Positions 9,644 to 19,216 of a stretch of DNA of 64,000 nt are shown here, in pieces (within the stretch, counting starts at the first letter, position 1; each line of letters starts with the position of its first letter). The translations under genes and the position numbers were made by a program. The notes beneath the pieces were generated by a model that searched no databases, had not been told where the DNA came from, and worked only from the letters and a program-made list of their open reading frames with translations. This DNA comes from Closterium sp. Naga37s-1 (Eukaryota; Streptophyta; Zygnematophyceae; Desmidiales; Closteriaceae). The stretch lies in NCBI GenBank assembly GCA_947471745.1, contig CANJKZ010000929.1:62001-126000 (forward strand). Reading direction: 5' to 3'.

Positions 9644-11281
9644 TCAAGAAGTGAGCAAGTGAGGCCAAGTAGGCACAAGACCTAGCATCGTACAGAAGCG
9701 CTGATGATCACAAGGCGGAAGTGCCTTGGTAAAGATATCAGCAGTGTTGGCCTCAGAGGCCACGTAAGCAAGGCGCAGCTGACCACCCTGCTGCAGCTCA
9801 CGAGCAAGGAAGTAGCGAAGAGCAATGTGCTTCGTTCTGTGCTCCAGTCTGTGCTCCCGACACAAGGCCAGCATGGCCTTGTTGTCTACGTACAGAACTG
9901 GAGGAGAACGAGGCGGCTCTCCTAGGTCAGTCAGCAGGTAGGTGAGCCAGCGCAGCTCTTGTGCAGCCATGGCTCCCGCGTCGATCTCAGCCTCACAGCT
10001 GGAGCCGAGAACAGAAGACGAGCGGGTAGACCGCCACGAAACAGAGCCGGAACCAAGGCTGAAGGTGTAACCCTGTGACGACCGCTGCGTAGCCTGGTCG
10101 TCAGCCCAAGAAGCGTCTGCGTGACCTGTGAGGACCACTGGACGTCGCCCTCCAAGCACTAGCCCCATGCCCGTCGTACTGCACAAGTAGTGCAACACCC
10201 TCTTCGCTGCAGCCATGTGCTCTGGTCGGTGTCTCCCAGGAGCAACATAGCGTGCCAAGATGCTAAGAGGGTATGCAAGGTCAGGTCGTGTGCAGGTCAT
10301 CAGGTACATGAGGCAGCCAACAAGCTCTGGGTACGGGCCACTCGGCTCTACGGACTCATCCGAAGGCAGAGCTGAGAGCGAGTGGCGAGTAGACAGAGGA
10401 GTGGCCTGAGGCGAGGAGTACGTGAAGTCGAAGCGCTGAAGGACCTGCTGCACCATGTGTGACTGAGTCAGGGTAATGGTGCGCTGTGCTCTGTCCCGGG
10501 TGATCTGCAAGCCAAGGTAGCTGCACAGTTCACCCAGGTCTGTGCACGTGTGCCTCTTCTGCAGCTCGGACTTCACGTGGGCGAGTCCAGCAGTGTCAGC
10601 AGTGGCAAAGACCAAGTCGTCGACGTACACGAGGATGTAGAACGGCGGCAAAGAGGTGTCGGTGCGCAGAAACAGCGACGGGTCGGCTGTAGAAGGAGCA
10701 AACCCAAGAGCCGCAAGTGTAGTCCTCAGTGTGTCGTGCCACTCACGGGGCGCCTGGCGGAGACCGTAGACTGGCCGCCGGAGGCTCCACTGGGTACCAG
10801 GGGGAAACGACCCAGTGAAGCCAGGTGGGCGGCGCAGCCAGATCTCCTCGTGCAGGCTGCCCTGCAGGAAAGCTGTGCTGAAGTCAAGAGAGTGAAGCTC
10901 GTAGTCGCGCTGAGCGGCTATGTGCAGCAGCACCCGAAGATTGGTCATCTTCGGGGTGGGAGAGAAGGTCTGAAAGTAGTCAACTCCCTGCCGCTGACTG
11001 AAGCCTCGAGCCACGTAACGCGCCTTGAAGACAGGCGGAGAACCCGGCGGCCGCTTCACCCTGAAAATCCACATGCCACTGACGATGTTCGCCCCAGGTG
11101 GGGGAACCTCGTCGACGTAGGTGCCTGTGGACTTCCAGGAAGCCATCTCTGCGTCCATGGCTGACTGCCACTGAGAGGAGTAGGGACCCTCGATCGCCTC
11201 AGCGTACGATCGAGGAGTCGGGATGTCTGGTGCATCCGGGTCTCCCTCAGGGGCAATCAGCGTGGACACGAGATGAGGCAA
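9644..11281 (-). CDS. Copia-C reverse transcriptase and RNase H (open)
   Basis: This 545-residue frame has no internal stop. RT runs from about residue 25 (YAEAIEGPYSSQW) with SLDFSTAFLQG (catalytic Asp near 133), VYGLRQAPREWHDTL and an intact YVDD at 219-222. RNase H follows with GHADASW (Asp near 389), SSCEAE (Glu near 430) and YVDNKA (Asp near 466), and ends in ADIFTKALP. All catalytic residues are present. The ATG at 11281 is internal to the native polyprotein; the frame is separated from the upstream one by a small indel near 11285. It copies element RNA into cDNA in virus-like particles. Confidence 0.93.
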   Translation of the reverse strand: MPHLVSTLIAPEGDPDAPDIPTPRSYAEAIEGPYSSQWQSAMDAEMASWKSTGTYVDEVPPPGANIVSGMWIFRVKRPPGSPPVFKARYVARGFSQRQGVDYFQTFSPTPKMTNLRVLLHIAAQRDYELHSLDFSTAFLQGSLHEEIWLRRPPGFTGSFPPGTQWSLRRPVYGLRQAPREWHDTLRTTLAALGFAPSTADPSLFLRTDTSLPPFYILVYVDDLVFATADTAGLAHVKSELQKRHTCTDLGELCSYLGLQITRDRAQRTITLTQSHMVQQVLQRFDFTYSSPQATPLSTRHSLSALPSDESVEPSGPYPELVGCLMYLMTCTRPDLAYPLSILARYVAPGRHRPEHMAAAKRVLHYLCSTTGMGLVLGGRRPVVLTGHADASWADDQATQRSSQGYTFSLGSGSVSWRSTRSSSVLGSSCEAEIDAGAMAAQELRWLTYLLTDLGEPPRSPPVLYVDNKAMLALCREHRLEHRTKHIALRYFLARELQQGGQLRLAYVASEANTADIFTKALPPCDHQRFCTMLGLVPTWPHLLTS

Positions 11282-12735
11282 GCATTAGCAAAACACTGGA
11301 ACTCCTCCTGCCTGTCCTGAAGGACGTCCGTGCTAAGAGCACACTCACCCCCGACGGACGGAGGACAGACAGACTCAGACTCAGCAACAAGACTAGTAGC
11401 GAAGTCCAGACGACAGCGAGCAGCAAAGTCGACAAGCTCAGCAACTAGGGCCGACGCAGCAGTGGACTCAAAGGAAGGGTCAGTGACAACAGTAGCCAGG
11501 AGACGCGTGACAGTAGGACTGGCAGTACGAAGAGAGTCAGACTCCGGGTCAGCAAGAAAAGGAAGAGAGGACTCTGGAGGAGACGGCAACGGGACACGCA
11601 GAGGAGCAGTTGAAGGACGCAGTGCCATCTGGTATGTGCCTGGGACCGCAGGAGGACGCAGACGCGGAGCACGACGACTAGTGCGAGCAGCACGAACAGG
11701 CGACGCAGGACGAGACGCAGGCTCACGACGCTCAGCAAGACCTCCAGTAGGACCAGTGTAGGGAGAAGGAGCAGGTAGGGGGGAGGCGGGCTGTAACTGT
11801 GACTGCGACTGGACAGGCTGTGGACACTCTAAGGGAGGAGCAGGACCAGTAGAGGCCGGGAGACCAAGAACCTGCTCAAGGAGCGGAACGAAGTACGGCC
11901 TCGGCCGCGCAGCGCCTCCAGAACCAGCAGGGACAGCACCAGTAACCCCAGCAGCAGCACCAGCGCCAGTAGCACCTCCAGCTCCAACAGCGCCAGCTCC
12001 AGCACCCTCAGACGCACCAGCGCCAGCAGAACCACCAGCGCCAACACCCCCAGCAGCTCCAGCTCCAGCAGCTCCAGCAGCACCAACCTCAGCAGGACCG
12101 GTAGCTCCAGTACCGCCAGCAGCTCCAGCAGTACCTCCAGCAGGACCAACTCCAGCAGCCCCAGCAGCACCCCCAGTCCCAGCAGCTCCAGTACCGCCAG
12201 TACGAGCACCTCCGGGACCAGCAGCAACAGTAGTACCTCCAGCTCCAGCAGCACGGCTCCAGCGCCGGGCAAACCACTCGCGCAGCTCCTGCGGAGAGAG
12301 TAGCTCCCGCCTCGACGAAGCACCGCGAGAGGCCACACGAGCAGACCCAGCACCCCCAGGCTCCGCACCCCCAGGCTCAGCACCCCCAGGCTCAGCACCC
12401 CCAGACTCAGCACCCCCAGACTCCGCACCCCCAGGCTCAGCACCCCCAGACTCAGCACCCCCAGACTCAGCACCCCCAGGCTCAGCACCCCTAGCAGCAC
12501 TAGAGTCAACAGCTACCTCGACAGGCTCGACTGCGTCTACCTGGGACACACCTGACGGGGCAGGACCCTGAGGGGGGAGGGGGTCTACCGGGGGAGGACC
12601 TGGCGCAAGGAAGAGCGGCGGCGGGGGGAGGGGCGCAGAGCGGTAGGGGAAGAGACGGTAGTAAGGCACCGACTCGTCGAAGGTGACGTCCTGGAGGACA
12701 GAACACGGCGCGAGGTGGGGTGGTAAAACTGCCAA
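11257..12735 (-). pseudogene. Copia-C integrase tail and low-complexity linker
   Basis: The frame starts in the integrase C-terminal block (QDVTFDESVPYYRLFPYRS). It then becomes a linker of Pro-rich sequence, GGAEP/GGAES pentapeptide repeats (about 12355-12490), the motif LLSPQELREWFARRW, and a long Ala/Gly/Thr tract (about 11930-12240), before returning to complex sequence ending at the RT junction. The linker DNA is itself a coding minisatellite. Two small frame changes separate it from the integrase upstream (near 12735) and the RT downstream (near 11285). Confidence 0.8.
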
Positions 12736-14416
12736 CCAGGCGCGTCAAGGGGGTTCCAAGGAAGACGCAGGGAACAGCACGGGGGGACAGCTTGTCCGCA
12801 GACAAGTCGCGGACAAACGCCCGAGATCCCCAGACCCGAAACGCAGACGCATCGCCAACCTTCCCCGTCCACCGCAAGGTGGGGGAGGTCTCTGGCAAGG
12901 AGACCCGGGGCTGAAGGTTGAGCTGATGCGCTGCGTACTGAACCGCAAACGGCCACAGAAAATGGGGGGCAGCCGCATGGATCATGGACGTACGAGCGAT
13001 GTCCATGACCATGCCAATGCGGCGCTCAGCAATCCCATTTTGCTGTGGAGAGGCCGGAAGCGTGAAGGTCTGGCGGATGCCCTGTGCACGACAGAAGGCT
13101 CCCAGACGGGCAGAGGAAAACTCCCCGCCTCTGTCAGAGTGCAGACGCAGAACAGGAAAGTCCGAGCCGAAACTCTCTCTGAGCTGGAGACGAGCTGCGC
13201 GGATCCAGTCGATCAACACCTCAGTGACGTCACCCTTGCTGCGCAAGAGGAAGACCGTGGTGTAACGCGAGTAGTCGTCAACCACCAACAGGAAGTAACG
13301 CTCGTGACCCTGGCCACGGACGCGGGCAGGGCCCCACACGTCCATGTGAAGAGTCTGCAGCGGCGCCTCTGTCGGAGGAAACTCGGAGGAGTGAGGGGCG
13401 GCGCGCTGACTCGCAGGAGTGAACTGGTCAACCCCCTGATCCTGTAGATCAGCACCACTCACCAAGTTCGTAGAGAACGAGGGGAGGTAGAGACCTGACA
13501 GGGTGCCAGAGGGGGCTGCCGGACAGGGTAAGACAGTGGAGAAGCGAGCAAGGACAGGACCCCCAGAGGGGTCCGCCAGGGAGACCGCAACCTCCCGACT
13601 GAGCGGCGTAAGCGTGGTGCGGTCTCGAAAGAAGGAGCGGGAAGCACCCGAGTCAAGGGTGAAGGTGTGTAAGGCCGGAGCCGACGTGGTACCTGAGAGA
13701 GCAGACTCACCAGCACCTGGGGCAGCAGACGCACTAGCACCTAGAGCAGCAGCCTCACCAGCACCTAGAGCAGCAGCCTCAGTGCCCGGGTCAGGCGGAA
13801 CACACAGGTAACAGTCACCCTCATCACTAGTAGGCAATGCATACATGGCAGTGAGGATAGCATCATAGTCAAGAGTATAGATATCTACCCGCAGCCGAAG
13901 CAGCTCCACCCAGTCGGGGAGCTCAGCCGCGTCGCCAAACTCCGTACGCCAGGCGTCGCTCAGACGGGCGAAGCAGCGGGACTTTGCGTGACCAAGCGTC
14001 CCGCAAGGCTGACCAGTCTGAGCACCAGTGCGAATGACGTACGGACAGCGAGCAGTACCCCGTGACCCGTCACGCTGAGCGTACCACTCACGAAGCTGCT
14101 GGGGCGAAAGGACCGCGCGCGGACGACGCTGAAGCTGCACCTGGCCACTACAAGCAGCTGCCGAACTACTTACTCCAGAACGACTCCCACTACGGCCACT
14201 CCGACAACCCCAACTAGCGTACCACTCACGAAGCTGTTGGGGGGTGAGGGACTCACGCGGGCGACGCTGCAGCTGCACCTGGCCACTACAAGCAGCTGTG
14301 GAACTACTCACTCCAGGACGACTCCCACTACGGCCACCCCGACAACCCCAACTAGCATACCACTCACGAAGTGGTTGGGGGGTGAGGGACTCACGCGGGC
14401 GACGCTGGAGCTGCAT
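12506..14416 (-). CDS. Copia-C gag C-terminus, protease and integrase
   Basis: This 636-residue open frame starts in gag with two and a half copies of a 46-residue unit (QLQRRPRESLTPQQLREWYA), then a gag-knuckle-like CPYVIRTG...CGTLGHAKSRC. Protease is near residue 252 (TLDSGASRSFF, Asp 255). The integrase core has HMDVWGP (Asp 356), LHSDRGGEF (Asp 425) and QQNGIAERR (Glu 461), a D-D35-E arrangement. The zinc (HHCC) pre-integrase domain expected between protease and core is absent: only about 30 residues separate them. The frame leaves the family reading after VFLGTP. Confidence 0.88.
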   Translation of the reverse strand: MQLQRRPRESLTPQPLREWYASWGCRGGRSGSRPGVSSSTAACSGQVQLQRRPRESLTPQQLREWYASWGCRSGRSGSRSGVSSSAAACSGQVQLQRRPRAVLSPQQLREWYAQRDGSRGTARCPYVIRTGAQTGQPCGTLGHAKSRCFARLSDAWRTEFGDAAELPDWVELLRLRVDIYTLDYDAILTAMYALPTSDEGDCYLCVPPDPGTEAAALGAGEAAALGASASAAPGAGESALSGTTSAPALHTFTLDSGASRSFFRDRTTLTPLSREVAVSLADPSGGPVLARFSTVLPCPAAPSGTLSGLYLPSFSTNLVSGADLQDQGVDQFTPASQRAAPHSSEFPPTEAPLQTLHMDVWGPARVRGQGHERYFLLVVDDYSRYTTVFLLRSKGDVTEVLIDWIRAARLQLRESFGSDFPVLRLHSDRGGEFSSARLGAFCRAQGIRQTFTLPASPQQNGIAERRIGMVMDIARTSMIHAAAPHFLWPFAVQYAAHQLNLQPRVSLPETSPTLRWTGKVGDASAFRVWGSRAFVRDLSADKLSPRAVPCVFLGTPLTRLVGSFTTPPRAVFCPPGRHLRRVGALLPSLPLPLCAPPPAAALPCARSSPGRPPPPSGSCPVRCVPGRRSRACRGSC

Positions 14417-14425
14417 CTGGCCACG
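14078..14425 (-). repeat. 138-bp tandem repeat in copia-C gag
   Basis: Two full units and one partial unit, each encoding the QLQRRPRExLTPQxLREWYASWGC block, lie head to tail with a 138-bp period. The unit keeps the reading frame, so this is an in-frame expansion just upstream of the knuckle. Confidence 0.88.
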
Positions 14426-14574
14426 CCAGGAGCAGCAGTAGCAGTAGAAAGAGCAATAGCAGCAAGCGCAGCAGTAACAGCAGTACGGGCAGGGCAGTGC
14501 TCACCAGTGGCGAGAAGGGCAGGCGTACGACGGCGGCAACGGCGAGGCCGCTACCACTGTAGGGCGAGAGCTCC

Positions 14575-15185
14575 GCGGCTGCTGCAGTGGCGGCTGCTCC
14601 AGGGGCGGCTGCTGCAGGGGCGGCTGCCGCAGTGGCGGCTGCTCCAGGGGCGGCTCGGCTGCTCCAGGGGCGGCTGCTGCAGGGGTGGCTGCTGCAGTGG
14701 CGGCTGCTCCAGGGGCGGCTGCTGCAGTGGCGGCTGCTGCAGGGGCGGCTGCTGCAGTGGCGGCTGCTCCAGGGGCGGCTGCTGCAGTGGCGGCTGCTCC
14801 AAGGGCGGCTGCTGCAGTGGCGGCTGTTCTAGGGGCGGCTGCTGCAGTGGCGGCTGCTCCAGGGGCGGCTGCTGCAGTGGCAGCTGCTCCAGGGGCGGCT
14901 GCTCCAGGGGCGGCTGCTGCAGTGGCGGCTGCTCCAGGGGCGGCTGCTGCAGTGGCGGCTGCTCCAGGGGCGGCTGCTGCAGTGGCGGCTGCTCCAGGGG
15001 CGGCTGCTGCAGTGGCGGCTGCTCCAGGCGGCTGCTCCAGAGGCGGCTGCTGCAGTGGCGGCTGCTCCAGGGGCGGCTGCTGTAGTGGCGGCTGCTCCAG
15101 GGGCTGCTGCTGCAGTGGTGGCTGCTCCAGGGGTGGCTCGGCTGCTGGGCGACTCGGCTGCTCGGCTGCTGGGCGGCTCGGCGGC
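14575..15185 (-). repeat. 30-bp GC-rich tandem array in copia-C leader/gag region
   Basis: About 20 copies of a 30-bp unit (plus strand CGGCTGCTCCAGGGGC followed by GGCTGCTGCAGTGG) fill this interval. On the element's coding strand one frame would read a PPLQQ/PPLEQ repeat. It stands where gag N-terminal coding would be expected; the relative at 63816 begins gag there with normal complex sequence. Confidence 0.88.
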
Positions 15186-15995
15186 TCGGCTGCTCGCTAG
15201 GGGCGGCGACGGGGCCGGGTAGGGGCGGCGACGGGGCCGCTAGGGGCGGCGACTGGGCCGCGTAGGGAGGGGAGCGGCGACGGGGCCGCTAGGGGCGGCG
15301 ACGGGGCCGCGTGGGGGCGGCGACGAGGCCGCGTAGGGGCGGCGACGGGGCCGCGTAGGGAGGGAGGCGGCGACGGGGCCGCTAGGGGCGGCGACGGGGC
15401 CGCGTAGGGACGGCGACAGGGCCGCGTAGGGGCGGCGACGGGGCCGCGTAGGGAGAGAGGCGGCGACGGGGCCGCTAATGGCGGCGACGGGACCGCTAGG
15501 GGCGGCGACGGGGCCGCGTAGGGGCGGCGACGGGGCCGCGTAGGGAGGGGAGCGGCGACGGGGCCGCTAGGGGCGGCGACGGGGCCGCTTAGGGGCGGCG
15601 ACGGGGCCGCGTAGGGAGGGAGACGGCGACGGGGCCGCTAGGGGCGGCGACGGGGCCGCTTAGGGGCGGCGACGGGGCCGCGTAGGGAGGGAGGCGGCGA
15701 CGGGGCCGCTAGGGGCGGCAACGGGGCCGCGTAGGGGCGGCGACGGGGCCGCTAGGGGCGGCGATGGGGCCGCGTAGGGGCGGCGACGGGGCCGCGTAGG
15801 GAGAGAGGCGGCGACGGGGCCGCTAGGGGCGGCGACGGGGCCGCTAGGGGCGGCGACCGGGCCGCGTAGGGGCGGCGACGGGGCCGCGTAGGGAGGGGAG
15901 CGGCAACGGGGCCGCTAGGGGCGGCGACGGGGCCGCGTAGGGGCGGCGACGGGGCCGCGTAGGGGCGGCGACGGGGCCGCTAAGGGTGGCGCGAG
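15186..15995 (-). repeat. About 20-22 bp GGGGCGGCGACGGGGCC array in the copia-C 5' leader
   Basis: Roughly 35 imperfect copies of GGGGCGGCGACGGGGCCGC, joined by TAG, GTAG or TTAG spacers, with occasional GGAGGGAG variants, lie between the primer-binding site and the gag region. The right-edge relative has the same kind of CGGCCCC-rich array in the same place, so the array belongs to the family leader. Confidence 0.9.
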
Positions 15996-16129
15996 GGGCC
16001 GTGAGAGGGGTCTCTAAGAGAGCTCGACAGAAGGGCGGCCCACAAGGCGCGCCTCGGGCAGGAGCGACTGGCGCTCCGGGCAGAAAAAAAAAATTTCAGT
16101 GGTGGGCCCAAGGAAGCGTTCCCACTAGG

Positions 16130-16146
16130 GAACCTGCTCTATACCA
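16130..16146 (-). other. Primer-binding site of copia C
   Basis: Next to the 5' LTR the minus strand reads TGGTATAGAGCAGGTT. It resembles the initiator-tRNA-Met complement TGGTATCAGAGC with one base missing. The relative at 62827 has the same variant. Confidence 0.75.
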
Positions 16147-16271
16147 TGTGAAGAAATGAGGAGTGAATGAACTAGCACAAGGTTGGGTACAAGTAGGAAA
16201 CCCTAGGAAACTGTACCCCATAGTGTCTACCCCACTATAGCCTAGACAAGCTATATGATATGAGTTTGACA
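16147..16271 (-). repeat. 5' LTR of copia C (125 bp)
   Basis: This matches 9322-9446 base for base as far as I can read, with TG...CA ends, followed by ACAAG at 16272-16276. Confidence 0.95.
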
Positions 16272-16276
16272 ACAAG

Positions 16277-16688
16277 CATTGGAGGCTATGTGTGCCTATT
16301 TGTAGGTGGTGCAGTGAGCTGGCGCAGCAAGAAGCAGAACGAGGTGGGACTGTCCTCGTGTGAGACAGAGTACATGGCCCTGCATCATGGGGCCAAGGAG
16401 GTGGTGTGGCTGTGGCGTTTATTGGAGGAGATTGGAGTGTGCTATAAGGAGCCAACTGTGATTTTTTTTTATAATGAGTCGGCTATGAAGCTTGCCAAGA
16501 ACGCTTGCCTTCATGGGCTGACGAAGCACATCAGGCCCAAGTGGCATTGGGTGAGGAGGCTCCTGGACAAGGAGGTGCGGTTGGAGATTTTGAAGACCCA
16601 TCAGCAGGCGGCTGACGTTCTCACCAAGCGCCTGGCTGAACCTGAGCACTGGAAGGGTATGAAGCTTGTTGGAATGAGTGTGCGTTGA
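16277..16688 (+). pseudogene. Copia-B1 RNase H, C-terminal part
   Basis: Coding resumes right of element C with SIGGYVCLFVGGAVSWRSKKQ, then SSCETEYMAL (catalytic Glu), FFYNESAMKLAKN where the family normally has an Asp (Y-N instead of C/Y-D), and AADVLTKRL, ending at TGA 16686-16688. It is the natural C-terminus of B1 pol and was intact until element C landed 5' of it. Confidence 0.9.
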
Positions 16689-16730
16689 GGGTACATGTTT
16701 GAGCTATGACATGTGGGATGATATTAGGCA

Positions 16731-16745
16731 GCCAGAGGGGGAGTT
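16731..16745 (+). other. Polypurine tract of copia B1
   Basis: CAGCCAGAGGGGGAG lies directly before the 3' LTR; the same tract is at 53152-53166 in B2. It primes plus-strand DNA synthesis. Confidence 0.8.
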
Positions 16746-16864
16746 TGTTATGTGATGCTATCATTTGCATTCACGTCTATCTGCCTTCCACGATATGTAC
16801 GTGCGTTACATCCGTGGGGTGAGGTGTGCAAGAATTTGCATTTGGTGTGGTTTGGATTTTATGA

Positions 16865-16903
<39 letters not shown>

Positions 16904-17636
16904 TGTGTGTGAATGTTATCTTGATTGAGCAGATTTTTGAAATGACTTCTCTGCTCAAGAGCTTTTCAACGAACCAAGAATCGCCGCAATCGGAGCAAGA
17001 ACGAGAAAGTTATGGTCGTTCGAAGTTTTAATTGTGATGCCGCGACTATGGGAATTCGCGGGCTGACTCAGTATGGGGTACAGACTTTTGGGGGTTGGGA
17101 AATTCGTCCCCATCACTGTAGTTGATGCCAATTGGTTGGGAGAAGCCAAATCAGGCTGGCAAGTGTGGCCAAGTTGGGTGAGGTGGATGGCATGGGTTGG
17201 GAAAGTGACAAAGGTCAAACTTGGAGTGCCCATAGGGAGCGAATCTTTGTGCTTATGGGGTTTCCTTGGTTGGGGACTCCTTGGGGACCTTCCCTCTCGT
17301 CCTCCTCTTCCCTCCTACCTGGTTTATTGCTACCTTAACTTTCTTGTGTGGTTATTGTGAGACAATTGTTATTAAGTTAAGTCTCCATGGCAGCATACCC
17401 CCTAGTGCGCCGAAATTGATAACTCGAGTTGTACTCCATCTTTGAATACGATTCAAATTGGGAAAGATAGCCACGGTGAAGGGCTACAACATCCACGAGT
17501 TTGAGAGAAATCAAATAGTAAAAGTTTCGTCGACGACGTTTATTGTGAACTCGACTTTTCTGTCCAGAACTGTAGTTGACGATTTTGAGATATTTCGGCT
17601 CCTAATCTTCATAGACTCCGTCCCTAGTCTCTAACA
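16746..17636 (+). repeat. 3' LTR of copia B1 (891 bp)
   Basis: Begins TGTTATGTGATGC and ends CCTAGTCTCTAACA, matching the B2 LTRs at 49534-50386 and 53169-53917. Compared with them it carries an expanded GT run. Confidence 0.9.
16868..16914 (+). repeat. (GT)n microsatellite inside the B1 LTR
   Basis: About 45 bases of GT repeat, interrupted once by TA, occupy the position where B2 LTRs have only a short GTGTGTGTG. Confidence 0.9.
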
Positions 17637-18148
17637 CCCCACTGGCTTCGCATGATACTCGCTAAGCAGTCTGTCAAGCGGAACTTAGACATTGCAAATC
17701 CTCGGGCCACTCTAATTTCTTATGTTTAGATCCATTATTCTCATTTCCCCAAAGCAACATGGCCATGAGGAGAGAGAACTCATTGGTTCATTATCAACTC
17801 ACCATCCCTCCTTCCAGGTAATGGCGCAACATCACATCAATGCAATCTTGTTTCTCAGCTAACGTATATTTCCTACGCTAAAAAACCATTTTGTTTCACA
17901 TGCCATAGGGTGCCCATACATGTTAGCCTGTCCCATTCCACACAGCAATAGGAGAAGCAAACCCATCTTTTCCATGAATAGGCTGCTTTGGTGGATCACG
18001 ATACACAATAATTTGTTCCATGTGCTATGACGCCACCATAGCTCTACGAGACTGCTGCAAACCATAGCATCTTAATCCGATCTGATTTGATTATACATGT
18101 TCCCCATGGGGCCCACTCTGACCACGTTGGTCATGAATCTCTTGAAGC
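17637..18148. other. Spacer between B1 and A3, no gene recognised
   Basis: About 510 bp of mid-GC sequence unrelated to the neighbouring elements. A short minus-strand frame (MEQIIVYRDPPKQ near 18020) hints at old coding sequence, but I do not recognise it. This may be the original target DNA of B1. Confidence 0.4.
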
Positions 18149-18345
18149 TGCGGAGATAACTCGTACAACGGGAGCTAGACTACGGGGTAGGCACACGGTA
18201 GGAGTGATTGTAGCGTTTCTTCCATAGTTATTTGCTCGTGTTCAGTCTACGCACACATTCACGGGGAAAGTTGGCAAGAGTTTCACTAGCACAAGTTCAC
18301 AACATTAGTTGACAATGGTAAAGCAACATTCACTACTTCAGATGC
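18149..18345 (-). repeat. 3' LTR fragment of A3
   Basis: Its left end (TGCGGAGATAACTCG on the plus strand) matches the LTR terminus at 59517, and the GAGTTTCACTAGC block matches 59651. Only the terminal 200 bp of the roughly 1.1-kb LTR is present. Confidence 0.75.
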
Positions 18346-19216
18346 TAGCATGAAGGACAGTCGGCATCCCGGCGTCCAGCAGCGAGAACTCTACAATAAT
18401 GAAACAAAGGCGGCGTCCCTCCTTGCCAGCTTCGGTGGCTGTCATGTGCTCCGGGTTGGTCGACGACAGCGTCGCGCACTTGATGCGCAGACTTGACCAG
18501 GAGACCGCGGCCCCTCCGTAGACGAACACGTAGCCGCCCGTGCTCGTCCGGTTCTGCTTGTCGCCGGTGTCGTCGGCATCCACGTAGCCGACCAGCTTCA
18601 GCGGCTTTGGCCCACCGTCGAACTCTAGGGCTGTGTCACGACTGTTGACGAGCTAGGCGAGGCAGTGGTCAACCTCACGCCGGTGCTGGTCGCTCCTCAC
18701 CGTAAGGCCGCTCCCCAACTTGCTGTAGGCAAAGGTGATGTCTGGCCTCGTCGTCGTCGCCGCGAACTGCAGCGAGCAGACCTTCTGTCGGTACTCCTCC
18801 TCCTGGCGCTCCTGTGCCTCCTCGTTGTTGAACGTCAGCTTGGCGTAGGCGTCGACGGAGACCGGCGTCTTTGGGGTGCGCCCGTTCTGCTCCTCATTGA
18901 TGAAACGCCTGCGCGGCTTCTTAGCATAGTTCTGCTTGTGCAGCCACAACTTCGTCGCTGACCTCTCGCACACGATCTCCAGCCCGAGGTACTTCTCCAC
19001 TGGCGAGATCTTGCGCAGCTCGAAGGCAGCCTCCAATAGCTCCTTCAGCTCCTTCAACATCGCAGTGCTGCTACTGGCGGCAATTAGGTCATCGACGTAG
19101 ACTAGCACTTAGCAGGCCACTCCGTCGTCGGTGACCTTGAAGTAGAGAGCCTCGTCGACTTGGCTCTTCTTTTAGCCGGCGGCGATCAGCACGTCGTTGA
19201 GCGCCTTGTACCACAG
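18345..19216 (-). pseudogene. Copia-A3 RNase H start and RT C-terminal half
   Basis: Minus-strand pieces read MDADDTGDKQNRTSTGGYVF and CATLSSTNPEHM (the Glu of STESE replaced), and upstream LVYVDDLIAASSSTAML (YVDD intact) with VEKYLGLEIV. TGG codons have become TAA near 19108 and 19174, and TAG-type stops split it further. RNase H stops abruptly at the LTR join. Confidence 0.83.

Larger units (their letters stand above)
9322..16271 (-). mobile_element. Copia family C, complete insertion in B1 (6,950 bp)
   Basis: Two 125-bp LTRs with no difference that I can see (9322-9446 and 16147-16271) bound a minus-strand copia. The flanks carry a perfect 5-bp duplication ACAAG (9317-9321 and 16272-16276), and B1 RNase H codons continue across the removed element. 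Order on the minus strand: LTR, primer site, very GC-rich leader arrays, gag remnant, protease, integrase, Ala/Gly/Pro-rich linker, RT, RNase H, LTR. Identical LTRs imply a recent insertion. Gag lacks its N-terminal domain, and there are frame breaks between integrase and RT, so this copy probably needed help to move. Confidence 0.95.
5966..17636 (+). mobile_element. Copia family B, copy B1 (5' part outside window, split by copia C)
   Basis: Gag, protease, integrase, RT and RNase H of one copia family run left to right, followed by a polypurine tract and a 3' LTR. The 5' LTR and most of gag are missing because A1 lies at the left end. The RNase H codons are split at 9321/16277 by element C, with a perfect 5-bp target duplication. 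Homology to B2 (49534-53917) fixes the borders. Numerous stops make it inactive. Confidence 0.88.

Noticed and set aside
10550..11164. 204-residue plus-strand frame
   Set aside because: Antisense shadow of the copia-C RT, whose minus-strand frame has the full set of catalytic motifs.
11829..12509. Minus-strand frame of LGVLSLGV and Leu-rich repeats
   Set aside because: Alternate frame of the GGAEP/Ala-Gly linker repeat of copia C; no independent start or family signal.
14237..15200. Long plus-strand frames rich in Cys-Gly or Ala-Pro-Gly (up to about 280 residues), resembling a keratin-like or structural repeat protein
   Set aside because: They are antisense readings of the 30-bp GC-rich array in the copia-C leader; the length comes from a repeat period divisible by three.
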